Part shown: one piece after another, positions 1-12,292 of the stretch
How the letters are laid out: each line of letters begins with the position of its first letter
Position numbering within the stretch: the first letter of the stretch is position 1
From: Watersipora subatra
Taxonomy: Eukaryota > Bryozoa > Gymnolaemata > Cheilostomatida > Watersiporidae
NCBI RefSeq assembly: GCF_963576615.1
Contig: NC_088711.1
Span: forward strand, 34,336,121-34,400,120
DNA: 64,000 bases
Direction of reading: 5' to 3'
The notes under the pieces: generated by a model
The model's database searches: none
What the model was told of the DNA's origin: nothing
Seen by the model: only the letters and a program-made list of their open reading frames with translations
Made by a program: the position numbers and the translations under genes

Positions 1-170
1 TAGTACGATTTTGTGGAAACTTTGCTACTGATCACTTGCTATTACGGGTTCATAAAATTCAAAAAATGTCAAAGTGTGAGTCAAATAGAGGTGAAGTTCG
101 ATTAAAGGGTGACACTCTACTTTTTAACCCTTCTATAGTCGCGTTTAAATAGAGGTTTTACGGTACCTTA
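1..170 (+). mobile_element. 3' end of a DNA-transposon family (family A)
   Basis: This stretch matches 6,660-6,865 in the same orientation and 7,630-7,860 in reverse. Shared blocks include a 'gatcacttgctattacgggttc'-like stretch, 'caattaaagggtg' and a terminal 'aaatagaggtttta'. The end carries repeated GGCGTTCAAATAGAGG-like words, as in Tc1/mariner-pogo-like elements. The left part lies outside the window, so neither full length nor superfamily can be fixed. Confidence 0.5.
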
Positions 171-547
171 TGAAATTAATACTGAAACTGTCCTGTATGC
201 AACAGACAGATATAATCACCGATTTAGTTCCACGCAGATGCTCATTTGACTGCTGTAGGCCTATCGCTTTCAATTGCTATATCACTTTTGACTGCCCTTA
301 GAAAACGATGGTTGTTTGTCAATATCGTATCGATTGATTATATTTTATTTGAATAGACCCCACTGAAGCGTTTATTAAGCTAATCTGGTCTAAATAATCA
401 TTTTAGTTTCATGTTATAGATTCAAAAAACACGTTTGCCTGACGGTGGTAACTAGAATACTAGAAATTCATAAAAGTTGGAAATATATTTGTCCTCTAAA
501 TCATTAGATTTACATAAGAACTCCAAAAGTTATTATCAAGAGAAGAT

Positions 548-587
548 AATTTTTTAATACTCGGGCAATGCCGGGTAGCACAGCTAG
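548..587 (+). mobile_element. Helitron 3' terminus
   Basis: A short GC hairpin (ACTCGG / CCGGGT around a 6-nt loop, one mismatch) is followed by CAGCTAG and then T. This is the Helitron 3' hallmark of a hairpin plus CTRR at a T. The same end occurs at 17,915-17,918 and 48,629-48,632. The 5' end of this copy is not clear. Confidence 0.6.
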
Positions 588-732
588 TGACAAGTTAAAG
601 AGAAGACAATTTTGTATGCAATGATGTTAACAATGAGGCATGTTTAGTGTCACAATAAGTGTTATCACCTAATATCTTTCACAGCATATTCAAGAGCATT
701 TCCATGATACAATCTCAGGCTGATGTGCTACG

Positions 733-1242
733 TTAACTCTTTCGCTACTGTGAGCCGATGTATCGGCTTTCGCGGTAATAGAAGTACATATCGTAAGCCG
801 ATGTATCGGCTTATCAATAGGGTTTCACTTTTCTTTTCATTACGAAGCCTACGCATTAGCTAGACCAATCAAATTTTGTCTCTAACGAAACAACCTTGTT
901 GCCAATCACGTGCAATCAATAGAAAATCTTTTGGCTCAGCAATTCCATTTATAATTATTTGTCAAAACGGGAAAGCCAGATCGTTATGGCAATAAGAAAC
1001 ACGCCGCTTTCGTTCAACGCAAAGAAAGCGTCAAAAATTTTACTAGAGTGGGATTCACTAAACAATTTTATACTTATCTTGTAGAGAATTTTGTTCTGAA
1101 TAAGATGCATTTTACAGTAAAACAATATTTATTTTGATTCTCGAAATATTGCTTAAATACTAGCGGTATATCGATTTTTCGACAATCCGTTCGAATTAAT
1201 TTGGTCAGAATAACGATTTTAGCGCAGTAGTGAAAGAGTTGA
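733..1242. mobile_element. piggyBac-like MITE
   Basis: The ends are inverted: ACTCTTTCGCTACTGTG on the left and the complement of ACTCTTTCACTACTGCG on the right. TTAA lies on the left and TTGA on the right, which suggests a piggyBac-type TTAA target with one change. Just inside the left end the palindrome GCCGATGTATCGGC occurs twice (about 752 and 798). There is no coding frame, so the element is non-autonomous. Confidence 0.6.
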
Positions 1243-1409
1243 GGCAGCAACAATTTATTTGATGAGTACGCATTTCATAATGTAACATTTTTACACAAGT
1301 TTATTACTGTCAACATTATTCTTAATGTTTGACAACTTAGTGACTGATGACTGCTGATTACTCTCTCAGCCAAGTGCCGCTCTGCATGCATGTATCCGGT
1401 TGGCTTTAG

Positions 1410-1560
1410 ATGCTGGATGTTCTGAAACCGAGTGAGCTCAAGGTGGTAGGTGCCATGTGCATGGTGAGGAACAGCGTCGGCTCCGAGTGTTACGTTGCAG
1501 ACGAGATCATCACGTCGAGGGCAGGCTGCCGTGTCCGAGTCGGCAATACGGATGCTGAAG
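1410..1560 (+). CDS. aminopeptidase exon (first in window)
   Basis: The acceptor is GGCTTTAG at 1409; the in-frame triplet before it is TAG, which fixes the start. The exon encodes the strand ahead of the active site (KVVGAMCMVRNS, YVADEIITSRAG) and ends in NTDAE plus one base, before donor GTGATG. It enters in phase 0 and leaves in phase 1. The preceding exon is not in the window. Confidence 0.9.
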
Positions 1561-4500
1561 GTGATGCATGAAAGTTTACATTTTAATACTGGCTATTTAT
1601 CATTAAGGTTGGCAGCTTAAGTATGAAAGTGCATACTTTTGTGTTGCTAGTGCTTATTATAGCAGTTACAATAGGTGCCACCCAGTCACTCTACATGTTG
1701 TTTGTATCTATTCGCTGTAGTTAAAATTCTCTTATTGCCAAGTCATTTCCTACAATCATGAAATTGGAATGTTTGTAGCATATGGTTGCTATGACCTTCC
1801 TAAACGTCAACAAATAATACTGTTTAAAATCCAATCTGTCATCTTTGAAGACAAATTTCTCAGTTTTTTCGTGCTTACCGAATTGACAAACACCATCTTT
1901 GAGAAAAAGCTGTATCTCAGGTTAAATAGCTTCGATTTGTATTTCGAAAACAGTGTTGAAAAGCTGAGAAATTTCGTTCAATTCGAAAGCGGAGCACAAA
2001 ATTGATTTTTAGCCCTATGACATGAGGCTATAAAGCAATTTTGTGATTCGACCTCATTTTTATTGAAAATGATATGACCCGTCACATATTATTTACTAGT
2101 CCTCTAGCATAACATGTATTTATATAGCTAGAGCAGCATCCTTTCTACTTTGCTATTGTTATAGCAATCATTGATATAGTGGTCTTGTAGGTATTGTGTG
2201 CTACTTCCCTATTATATACGCCTCATCACTAAGCTGCTATCATATCATACATAAACCTGAGTTGATTTGATCTCTGAATATTATGCTGAGCCTAAAAACT
2301 TTGAGACCTTTGCTCGTGCTCGCTGTTTACCAATCTGGGAAATCATTTGAAGCATATCTGTAGTTTTTTGTTGAAATGGCATTTTGGTCTTCTGTTTTAA
2401 TTCCAACTTTACAACTCTGCTGAGCTCTCGATTAACTATTCTATGCTTTTTAATGGAATGCGTGGTGCTTCTCTGTCTCTTTATTCTCTACTTGGTAAAT
2501 TAAAGGTGGACTTGCAACAAAATTCATATTACAGTTATTTGGTATCCAAAGATTCACCATGTCTTACTCTGCTGTGTTGTAGGTGCCAAATACATGGAAA
2601 TGTGATTACAAGCTCTTAAAAGCTCAAAAACAAACATTTAATCGCAGCCATCACGAAAACGCCGTAGATTAGAATCTCTTTCCAAAACGGCTCAAATGGG
2701 ACGTAGCTGAACAAGATGGCTTCTGTTTATACTTTCATCCAACCTCATTCGTCAAAATATTTTCACATACCCCTATATACTCCACGCATTTAATAAAACC
2801 ATTGTCCTTACACGTCTATTTCGTCATCATTGTAATGCTGTCACATTGAGCACTGAAATCTCAAAACCTACCGTAAAAATTTGTTTAATTTTTTAACCTT
2901 AGCTCGAAGGAGTGCATATCATCTTCTGATAAACATGAGGAGCTTGTTGGTCACCTGCGATAGTCGAAAAATGCTGCAGAAATTGTTCGCGCGGCTTGGC
3001 AAAAAGTATGGGCCACACGATCAGATTACGACTAGATGATTAGACCAGGCTGAAACGATACTGTAGTAGTAAGTAGCGAGCATTTATATTTGATACGGGC
3101 TTCCCAGTAGAACCCGAAGTATTTGCCATAAACTAGTGCTACAAGACGTTTTTATATCGAGCCTTTTATTGGTCTTTAATTTCACATGATAACATCACTT
3201 GTCAAAACGATAGCCAAAATGTTGGATTACGTCAGCCAAATAAAGAGATTCCAAACTACGGCGTATTTGTGATGGCTGCGATTAACTGTTCGTTTTTGAG
3301 CATTTAAGAGCTTGTAATCATATTTCCACATATTTTGCACCTACAACACATCAGAGTAAGATATAGTGAATCTTTTGATACCAAATAATTGTAATGTGAA
3401 TTTTGTTGGAAGTCAACCTTTAAGTTTGAATGCCTCCGCTTTTCAATTTTGAGATTGGTGGGATGGATGTCTTAGTGCGCAGCACTACTCAAAATTTGCA
3501 CGGTATTACGTTTTCGTGAAGGCGTCACATTTTATCGGCCAGACATACATGAGATATCAACTGAGAAGAGTCATGTTCTCAGGCTAGGAATTCCTTCAAG
3601 TAAAAGCTTTCCTAAATTGTCAAGTTGAGTGTTGACCCGCTGGCTCATTTCTTGGCTAAAAACGATAAACCCCAAAGTTGAGAAATACAACATAATGTTG
3701 GTACATAGTTTTGAACAAATGGTAATTTATTACTACTAATAAGTAATTTGAGGAAATAATCATTGACTAGACACAAGGCCCCCATTAATGTGTGAGGACC
3801 ACAAAAACAGTTGATCAAAAACTCTCACTCATTTTTATATGCAACGGCTAATTGCCAAATCGCTGCAACAATCATACAACCTCTTACTTTGTGACCTCTT
3901 TCCATGTTATTTCTTTTTTTTGACAATTGTCTTGTGGCGTTTTGCTCTGTGGTCTCTTTCCGTATGACCTCTTTTCTTGTGACTTATTTTCTTGTCACCT
4001 CATTCATTGTGACCTTTTTGTTTGTGACCTCTTTCTTTGTGACCTCTTTCTTTGTGACCTATTTCTTTATTACGCTGGTTGTGCCTGACATGCTGGCCCG
4101 TCAGAACAAGTGTGTGACTGTACTAACTCAGTACCAACAAAGAGCACTTCTTGTTCATTGTGTTTCATGAAACTTAAGACCAAAATGATATATTTTCGGA
4201 AGTTGGCGAACTCTCTGATTATATAAAGTTGCTAAAATAAAAAAAGGAGCAAAATACTACTAAAACTGCTCATAAAAAAACTTCTCATTTCTCATGCCTG
4301 TTATGAGAGCACTTATACCGAATATGTTGTCAAATGTTATAGGGCCACCAGAATATCACTAAACTGCTAATAGTTATGCTAGTAGAGACAAGTTATCCAT
4401 TCCTGAAGCACGACTCTGTCTGTGGACCATTCGGCCAATAAATAATTCGGTCTCATCTCTTTTTTATGTAGGCAACTCGATAAATGCTTTGCCTAGTAAA

Positions 4501-7500
4501 TATATCAGCTGGTACACGATTTATCTGGAGGTGCATTGACTAGAAACTAGTAAAGCAATTCTATTATTTCTACTGGGTCTGTGTTATGTCTCGCTCACTT
4601 ACATTTTATTGCTTGGACATTATTTGCAGGAAGAATGGCTATGACTGATGTTTTATGCCATATGAAAGAAAAAGCTTTGTTGGAAATAAAGCCAAAGTTA
4701 TTCACATGGGCAACATTAACTGGGCACGCGATTATAGCGCATGGAAGCAAGTACAGTGTGAGTATAAGGGCGAGCAACATGTCTTGCTCTTCCTTCTTTC
4801 TCATCCTTCAGTATGCCTCTTGTCTGGCTGTTCCTGCAAACCATTACCAGTTCTCTTGTTTAATGAAAATGGCTCCTTCCAAATTGTACATTAGTGAGCG
4901 CATTATGAATAATGGAGGTTGGGCACGGGGCACATGAATATTGGGGTTAATCGATATTACCACTTTCAATGATTTTTAATTCTTTTAATCGACAGCTGCA
5001 TAATTTCTTTCACTTGTTTGCTGTGATGGGTAATCACCCCTATTCTTATTTAGATATTTATTTCATTCATCTGATACACAGACAGTGATGGGCCATTGCT
5101 CCTTTCTTATATAATGTAGATATTTATTTCACTTATCTGGTACACAGGCTGTGATGGGCAATGGCCCCTCGTGCATGGCCGAACTCCCCGAGCAGTTGAT
5201 AAGAGATGGAAGAGACATGGCTGAACCCTGTGCACTTTCTACCATCGTGAGGGAGGACTATACCTTTGCCAAGGGCAAGTCCGAGTATGAAGATGTACTG
5301 CAATGCAACAACCAGCCATCGAGTAGAACTCCTCGGGGCCACCAGTTTCCTGCAGCATTCATGATTCTTGCCTCAGGGCTCAAGCAGGTGTGTAGTCAGC
5401 CTTGACCCAGCTTTCTAGGTTCTAACAACTTAGAGAATACCCGAGAATAGATTTAAGATCAGGATGATACCAATCATCTTTGTGTATGCTTCATTGACAA
5501 AATCTTTAGGTTTTCCTGAATTTGATGAGATTGATATTGCTTTGCCAATCCTGCAGCTATAAAAAGAATTCGTGTGGACGACGAAAGACCGTTTTTTACA
5601 AATATTAGCTGGACTTGTTTCTTCTGTTAGAGACAATGGCCAAGAATCGCTGCAAAAGTATCTTAGCTTATAGTATATTTTAGAAACCTATCAATAGTTA
5701 CCTAATAAAATTTAATTGCTACCAAAGTAGATAGCTGTTCTAAATCCACTTGCATTTACAGTCAAACCTTAACTTACGATCACAAGTTTTTCAACTGCCG
5801 GCACAGTTTGGGCAAATATTGGTTTCTACGTACAAAGTAATTCCCGCATACAGCATCCAAAATTTATTGGAGCATTGCAATTTTGTAAATATATGTACCA
5901 GTAAAAATGCTTTTTTAAATAAAAAATAAGACACGCAACAATTAAAAAATATAAATCAAGTTACTGTTAAATTTGAACTCCATTTGAATGACATGACGCT
6001 GTATTGTTCAATCCTTCCACTATAGTGGCGTTTTGTTAGAGGTGATGTTCAAATAGAGGCTGATGGTCAAATACAGGCTGATGTTCAAAGCCACTGTATT
6101 TTTCGATTAGCTCATCATAATTTTGGGAAAATAAACTTAACCCTTACATGGGCAAAGCGATGCTAATGTAGCCTATATTTTGCACTCTCCTTCCAGCAGA
6201 GCGAAATTAATGCCATCGGCCTCGGCATTTTTTTTAAAACCGTTTTTCATATATGTCTACGTATCAGACCTAGGTAAACAAGGAACTACTTTGATTAAAA
6301 CATATTAGACGGATACAGTTATTAATTATTTCGATGGTGTTGCTTTCAAAGTTAAAAAAACTGTAAAGCTTTGGAGTTAGAAAATGGATTTCGATATGTC
6401 ATAATATTGGCTGCTATTACGTCATATGGTGTTCCTGAAGATTATTCTCATCGTTCATCAAATGTTTTAAAGTACCTAAAGAGGTAAGATTGTAAACCAC
6501 ATTATTGACGAATCTGAAGACAATGAACCTGATTTAGACTTCACTGACTTGGAATCGGAGTGTAGTTTTAATGATTGTGACAAACGGTCTTCTCGTGTAC
6601 ACCGTCACTACAACCATGGTAACCACTACCGCGACAACGAAACAATTGTTGTTGATGTAATTGAGTCATTATTTGTACCATTTGTGGACACTTTTCTATT
6701 GATCACTTTCTATTATGGGTTCGTAAAGATCCAAGAATGGCAAAGCGGTGGTAAAATAGAGGCGGTGTTCAATTAAAGGGTGTCGCTGTATTTTTCAACC
6801 CTTTTTCTATAGTGGTGGTCAAATAAAGATGGCTTTCAATAAAGGTGGCATTTAAATAGAGGTTTTACTAGAGGTGGAACGAGACAAATATTTTTAAGTT
6901 TGAGACGAGACTCGAGACACTGTCTTGTAAAAATTCGAGACACGAGACAGTAGAATAATGAGCATTTGGTGATGATTTCACTACACAAGGACTAGCGCAC
7001 TTTATATGTGAAATTGATAAACCTCTTTTTAAATTGAATTTTCTCCTGGTGTAAACGATTTAAATGCAACATTTTAATAGCAATATGCATGTATTTTTGT
7101 AAACAAAAGTGACACAAACTGCTCTAAAATTGCGAAGTTATATATTTCTAAGAATTTTGAGTTTGATTGATAATAATTATTATAAACATAATGCTTTGTA
7201 CATGTATATTTTTACCATCTATTGAATAGGTCTTACTTTATTTCTTGCAACTTTATTTTCCTTCTTCTGCAGCCGTGTTTTAACAGCCGTGCGCAGGCAC
7301 TTCAGTTCTATTTCCTGTCTCGAGTTTGGCAATAGTTAGGTCGAGACGAGATCGATCTGGGACCAGACAGGTCGATACTCGAGATGTCTCGTGTCTTGTT
7401 CTATCTCTAGTTTTATGGTAAAATATATCTAGTGTTAGATGGTGTGGGTTATGCCATGTATTGGTAATCCATCTATTTCCGTCTATTAGCAAACCTATGC

Positions 7501-8099
7501 ACTGCCATTTGAACGCCTTGGATATACATTTGTATCTCTATATGTCTGTAAAAACACTAATTTAAACATGTTTATCAGCGTACTTAAAACTTTGTTTTTC
7601 ATTTTTATCATGAAAACCACTAAGAATCTGGTGCCTCTATTGAACGTCACCTATATTTGAACGCCACTGTAGATAAAAAAAGGTTGACAAATGCCTCAAC
7701 CCCCCTTTAATTGAACGCCACCTCTATTTTACCACCAATTTGACATTTTTTTGATCTTTATGAACATACAGTATAATAGAAAGTGACATGAATGCTTCGT
7801 TATTTGTCGTTCAATTGCATTTGATGCTCAAAATATTTTGCTAGTAGCCATGTCATTTAATGTAAATGCCATTGTCACTTTGTAGTCTGCCAAAGATGTG
7901 TTGTCACGTTCATCAATAGCATACATCTTTTTATATATTTTTTTAATTCAAACATTTGCAGCATGGCAAGGACTCTGCGAAACCTCTAAGCTATACACAT
8001 GTAGATGTTGCTGGCTCGTCAGGACCTTTTCCAGGGATTCCTACTGCAGCACCTGTGCTTGCCTTCGCCAAAACCTTCGTACTTCATCACCTTGACTAA
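1410..8099 (+). CDS. M17 leucyl-aminopeptidase family protein (W07G4.4/LAP-like), 3' part
   Basis: Four exons (1410-1560, 4630-4757, 5148-5387, 7962-8099) join in phase to give the last 218 residues of a peptidase M17 protein, roughly the C-terminal 40% of a 500-residue family member. M17 enzymes are di-metal exopeptidases that remove N-terminal residues from peptides. Visible landmarks are VGNTDAEGR (the Asp and Glu bind metal, the Arg is catalytic), WATLTGHA, EYEDVLQCNN, TPRGHQFPAAFM and AGSSGPFPGIPTAAP. This spelling fits the invertebrate W07G4.4-type subgroup, by recall, better than cytosolic LAP3 or NPEPL1. The upstream Lys and Asp ligands must lie left of the window. I see no break in the reading frame. 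No canonical AATAAA follows closely. Confidence 0.9.
2504..3419. repeat. foldback element with long inverted repeats
   Basis: About 185 bp at each end are inverted copies: AGGTGGACTTGCAACAAAAT starts the left arm and the complement of AGGTTGACTTCCAACAAAAT ends the right arm. TTAA lies immediately outside both ends, so a TTAA-targeting (piggyBac-like) origin is likely. The middle holds no usable frame. It sits in the aminopeptidase intron 1561-4629. Confidence 0.6.
3880..4065 (+). repeat. degenerate TTGTGACCTCTTTC repeats
   Basis: About 12 imperfect copies of a 13-15 bp word ('tttgtgacctctttc') lie inside the aminopeptidase intron. They create a hydrophobic open frame that is a by-product of the repeat. 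Apart from this and the foldback, the intron 1561-4629 shows nothing I recognise. Confidence 0.55.
4630..4757 (+). CDS. aminopeptidase exon with ATLTG motif
   Basis: The acceptor TTATTTGCAG and donor GTGAGT are both strong. The two first bases complete the Gly codon split by the previous intron, restoring NTDAEGR. The exon then reads MAMTDVLCHMKEKA and WATLTGHAIIAHGSKYS, the M17 substrate-site helix and ATLTG strand. It ends in phase 0. Confidence 0.92.
5015..5160 (+). repeat. triplicated acceptor/exon-start segment (62-66 bp)
   Basis: GTGATGGG with flanking sequence occurs at 5023, 5085 and 5151. The last copy is the real exon start, after TACACAG. The two upstream copies also hold pyrimidine-rich sequence, and the second keeps a CACAG acceptor, but its frame stops within 11 codons (TAA in 'ataTAAtg'). 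Confidence 0.75.
5148..5387 (+). CDS. aminopeptidase exon, C-terminal domain
   Basis: Eighty codons in phase 0 from acceptor GTACACAG to donor GTGTGT. The exon reads AVMGNGPSCMAELP, STIVREDYTFAKGKSEYEDV, LQCNN and TPRGHQFPAAFMILASGL, all characteristic of this M17 subgroup. It carries no stop or frameshift. Confidence 0.93.
6000..6865 (+). mobile_element. family A DNA transposon, degenerate
   Basis: The left end has GTGGCGTTTTGTTAGAGG-like words and the right end 'ggcatttaaatagaggtttta', the same termini as at 1-170 and 7,630-7,860. At 6,500-6,700 there is a decayed acidic frame (IIDESEDNEPDLDFTD then ESECSFNDCD) resembling the acidic C-terminus of pogo/Tigger-type transposases. I see no catalytic domain. 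It lies in the aminopeptidase intron 5388-7961. Confidence 0.45.
6869..7409. mobile_element. hAT-like MITE
   Basis: The terminal inverted repeats are TAGAGGTGGAACGAGACA on the left and the complement of TAGAGATAGAACAAGACA on the right. GTTTTA(C/T) flanks both sides as a probable target duplication. Subterminal GAGACGAGACTCGAGAC-type words recur at both ends. TAGAGGTG-type ends are usual for hAT elements. It inserted right beside the family A copy. Confidence 0.6.
7630..7860 (-). mobile_element. family A terminal fragment, reversed
   Basis: The reverse complement reads 'gtggtaaaatagaggtggcg', then 'ttcaattaaagggg', then CAGTGGCGTTCAAATATAGG, aligning with 6,720-6,865. This gives an inverted pair around the hAT-like MITE. 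Confidence 0.5.
7962..8099 (+). CDS. aminopeptidase last exon and stop
   Basis: The acceptor ACATTTGCAG leads in phase 0 into HGKDSAKPLSYTHVDVAG, then SSGPFPGIPTAAPVLAFAK, ending at TAA (8097-8099). The Y-T-H-[VL]-D-[VI]-A-G-S/T core is the conserved C-terminal strand of M17 peptidases. Confidence 0.93.
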   Translation, partial: HGKDSAKPLSYTHVDVAGSSGPFPGIPTAAPVLAFAKTFVLHHLD

Positions 8100-10220
8100 A
8101 GACCTTCACGGAGGACGTTTATTCTCTTGCTGCATCGTCATTATCTTCCTGGACCTTTCATGAAGCTGATTACCATTGCATTAGTAGTATGCTCAATAAT
8201 ATGTTTGATTTTTATAATTTGATATTTTATTACTCCGATGCCAAACGTTAACATTGTTAATCTATTGAAGCAGACTTTTGTTCGAATAAGCGGAGATACT
8301 TACCTACGCTGCTACCCATGCTGGATACTGGCATGTGAGGCGCTTGTTTCAGCTCTCTATGTCCTGATAAAGTTGCCCCGTCATTTTTTTAATTGATTTT
8401 GTTTCCATAAAACTATATTATTCAAGTCCACTTTTACGCTATTATGTTTTAAAATACACAAATTAACACACAGAGTAGTTCGGTGTACTAGACGAGTTTC
8501 TACAGCATTATTATGCCCTTTTTTATATTTGTGTACACATATGCAACAAACTGTCACGGAATAGCCATGCATTCACAGCAATAATAATAATGATAAGTTC
8601 TTTAGTGAGAAATGATACAAACAACGAATGGCTGTTCCCTGTGAAAAGATAAAATGAAATTATTTTGTCAAAATGTAAGATAACCGAACGTGTAATGTAA
8701 GGCTGCACTACAATAAAGTGAAGTGCTAATATGTCTACGGGTACATGTACATAAGATACAAGGATTTTGTTGAGTTTGGTATAGTTTAAATACATCAATT
8801 ATTGTCTGCACTTACAAGAAATAATAAAGCAATAGGGGGTAATTTTGGCACAAACAAGAATAGAATGTTCATTTTTGCAATTCAGTGGTTTGAAATTTGC
8901 TTAGATGCTGTATTTGACTAAGCGTATATTAGCTCTGCGTCACAGGTCTCTATATTACTTACACAGCCCTAGACGATGCAAAACTGCATCAGTGTGTGAC
9001 TTTTATCCAACTTCACAGATTCATTTGCCTAGTTTACTGAGCTGTCGTATTATTCCTCAAACTTCCTATGAGCTCATTCTAGCTTGTCTCAGATCAGCTC
9101 AGGTATGCACAAACTGGCTAACAACTCAACCACTTTGCACCCCTTCACTGCCAGGCAGTGATCAGTTATCAAATGTGCTTGAGTCACCTTTGGGTCCTTA
9201 ACCAGCTTGAATTTAGTATGTGCTCCATCGCATTGATTTATGATTAAACTCCTTGAGGCTATAGAACATCCTCATCACCAGCTATTATGTATGCTGGTGA
9301 TCTAGAAATGACTGTCTTTTTTTACGTGCAATCACCAACTGACCACCAATTAAAAGGAATACCATGTGTTCTAGCACAGCGTGCTTGTATATACACACAT
9401 GATTGGTTATTTTGCTTGTATATACACTCATGATTGGTTACTTGGCAACAACACCACACAGTCGAGCCGTAGCTCGACCATCTGTCTGCCTGTCTTTAGG
9501 ACACACATTGTGTAGCTCTTAAAAAGTCAACCATAGGATTCCAGTCATCTTTTGATGATTCAATTCGTGCTCTCATAGCATTGTAGTCTGCACATACACG
9601 TACATAATGATAATATTAAGGGGATTTTTCAACAATTGTATACAAACTTTGCTGTAGCTTAGCCCTATTATATGCTGAAGTAGTAGAAACTTATTATGGT
9701 CAGTGAGAAGGTCACATAAAACAGCAAGGTATTTTCTGTCCGTATTCAGTTATGGTGGTTTTAGTTGAAATATGCATTCAATCTGGAAAATGGAAAGTAG
9801 TATGTCTGTGCATGTTGAGTTTCTACATCGAGCATCCTATTGTGGAATTTGTTCCTTAATTTTAATTTGCATTAATAAGATTAATTTGGCATTTGAATCG
9901 GTTAGTGAGGAATATGTCACTGTGCTAGATACAAGGATGAACATATTAGTTTTTTATGTCTCGCACGAAAGCATAAAAAACATTTACCATTCTAACTGTA
10001 AAATGAAGGTGTTTGTTTATTTCTGTGTTTGTCCAGCCAATGCATAATTCAAATATTTGAAAGCTCAAGGCATAACTAGAACAGATTGTTGAAAAATATT
10101 TTTACACATGTAAAATCATAGATATATAGTGAACCCTAGATTGGCGAATAGCTATCATCAAAATGGAGCAAAAGTGAGGCATATAATTGGCTGTTTTCAA
10201 AATGTTACGTCGCAGTGATG
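8100..10220. other. no gene seen; short direct repeats
   Basis: I find no supported gene. A roughly 31-bp word ('tgcttgtatatacac' ... 'catgattggtta') is duplicated at about 9,386 and 9,415. A short hairpin (CACCAGC ... GCTGGTG) lies at about 9,277-9,300. Open frames here have no domain signal. Confidence 0.5.
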
Positions 10221-10224
10221 TGCA

Positions 10225-10425
10225 TCACAGCATCAGAGCCTTCAATTATCGAAGACTTGTGCGCCATTTGCCAGTATTTGCCATTAGCAAGGGAGATAAT
10301 AAGAAATAGAAGAGTATTGTAATAGAGTATTATAATAGTTCGTATTGGAAAAAAACTAGTTTTTTGTTACAACGGTTGCTTAGTTGACTCATTGGGCATC
10401 GTAGTTGTTATAAATACCTGTAAAG
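10225..10425 (+). repeat. left arm of an inverted pair
   Basis: This segment (landmarks GCGCCATTTGCCAGTATTTG, GGGAGATAATAAGAAATAGA, CTTAGTTGACTC) matches the reverse complement of 12,690-12,860. They could be long terminal inverted repeats of one element or two opposed copies of a MITE. Confidence 0.5.
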
Positions 10426-10619
10426 GCTATCACCGCAAAAGCGCGAGCTGACTTCAAATTCACTGTTACTAATATTGTCTTATGCTGTTAATTGATTGTT
10501 TTTCTTATAGCGGACACTATTCTTGTTACGACTTCTAATTTTAGAAAAATATGCTTGAAAATTGAACCATAAATGTGTGCCTGGCTCTATGTACTGGGCT
10601 AAACAATAAGTTAAACAGG

Positions 10620-11040
10620 TTTCTGAAAGTACAGTAGCTCCCTTTATTTTGTAACACAAAACTAATATGTATGTTGTACTTACTGTAGTAGCTGGTAACT
10701 TATTACTAAACATAGTAGGTGTAAAACAATACAAAGTATGTGATAACTATTTACAATTTTGTTTCAACACACAAAAACAACATTTTGTAACGAAAAAAGA
10801 CTATGTGATACTACAGTAGGCGTACAACAAAACAGAGTAGGTGATATATGTTCAATGTCTGTATACAACACAAAAGTAGCACTGTATGTGTAACGCAAAA
10901 TAATATGTGTAGCAATTGACAGTATATCTACAACACAGGGTATCTGATACCTGTTCACAATAGGTGTGCATGCACAACACAGAGTCTACTGTCATTACCA
11001 TTTACAGTAGACATAGAACACAATGAAAACTTATTATCAG
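10620..11040. repeat. degenerate ACAACACA..GTAGGTG repeats
   Basis: Words such as 'taacacaaaa', 'caacacaga' and 'gtatgtgat' recur every 50-70 bp with much divergence. It looks like an old minisatellite. No coding signal. The following 11,040-12,290 is AT-rich with nothing I recognise. Confidence 0.4.
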
Positions 11041-12292
11041 TCGGTATATAAGGCAGAGTATATTTAATCTTTTTTCAACAAGAAGACAGGCATAAAAGTA
11101 TAGACTAGAAATGACAATAAGAAATCTGCCAAATGAAATGAAAACAACTACTGCAAGCACCTGTCCCTGTCATTATGGTGCTACAGAAATAACATCAGTT
11201 GATTTGTTAGTGGAAAGGTCATGATATCTGTTGGCTCGAGAGTTATACATCTCTTGTGGTATCACTTGTTGCAATTACTGCACTGAACCATAGATATGGT
11301 ATTCTATGATAGTCATTCTCAAGCTGATGTTTGTTTTATTGCCAGTGATACACAGTAAACCTACAATAAACCAGGCATAAAATCTGTGAACCACAATAAA
11401 TAATCTTTCCATCCAGGTGTTTCCAAATGGATGTCATTGTAAGCTATACGACATGCACACAATGGAATAAAACTGAGCAAAGGCAAACTTGTTAACTCAA
11501 ATCAAGCCTCTTACAGTAAAGAAGCAGTAAGAAAAAATCTTGCAAAATAGATAGTCCTTTCAGTCTCCATTATGTTTTATGAAATTTGCTACCTTGACCG
11601 AGGGCTATGCTTGTCATCAAAAGCGTGCTGTAATTATTTACTATGATTATTTATTATTATTTATATTATTTACAACGACACTTTACCTTGTCACTGATAG
11701 TGTGGGCTCTAATCCGTGTGACCTTTGGTCTCTGAACCCCTGAAAGCAAATTCAAAACGAATAATTATAAATTATATCTTCAACAGAAGGATGCAATCTC
11801 TTTTACCTCCCAACAAACTACTCCCTCAAACCATTTCATAATGTCTCTGAACATTTACAAATGTGCTCAACTAGTAAAGGAGAGAACTTTAGGATAAAAC
11901 TGGTAGTCCACAAGTTTGCTGCACACTTTCTTTAGGAGATATAATAATAAATGTAGTTCCCATATAAGTCAAACATTTCCTTAAACAATAACACTATCAG
12001 CTGATTGATTGTTATATTAAGCATACCATATCAAGCTATATTTTTAGACTTTACTGGGTTTATAAACAATACTGTTCAGGACTTAAATGACACCCTTTTG
12101 ACCTTCAAAGGCGCTTCCTCTCTAGCTAAGTGAACTGCTTATTTGATATTTGCTTGCCTATAATTGATACGCGTCAGAGATATGGTACCCTGATCTAAAA
12201 TACTTAGTTAATTAGATTATTAGAGAAAATTAATCATAAGGCTTTTATATAACATATATGGCTTTAGTAGACTTAATTGTATTTCTTTTAAA

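Noticed and set aside
8905-9201. 98-codon frame as a gene
   Set aside because: No domain, no splice or promoter context, composition as surrounding DNA.
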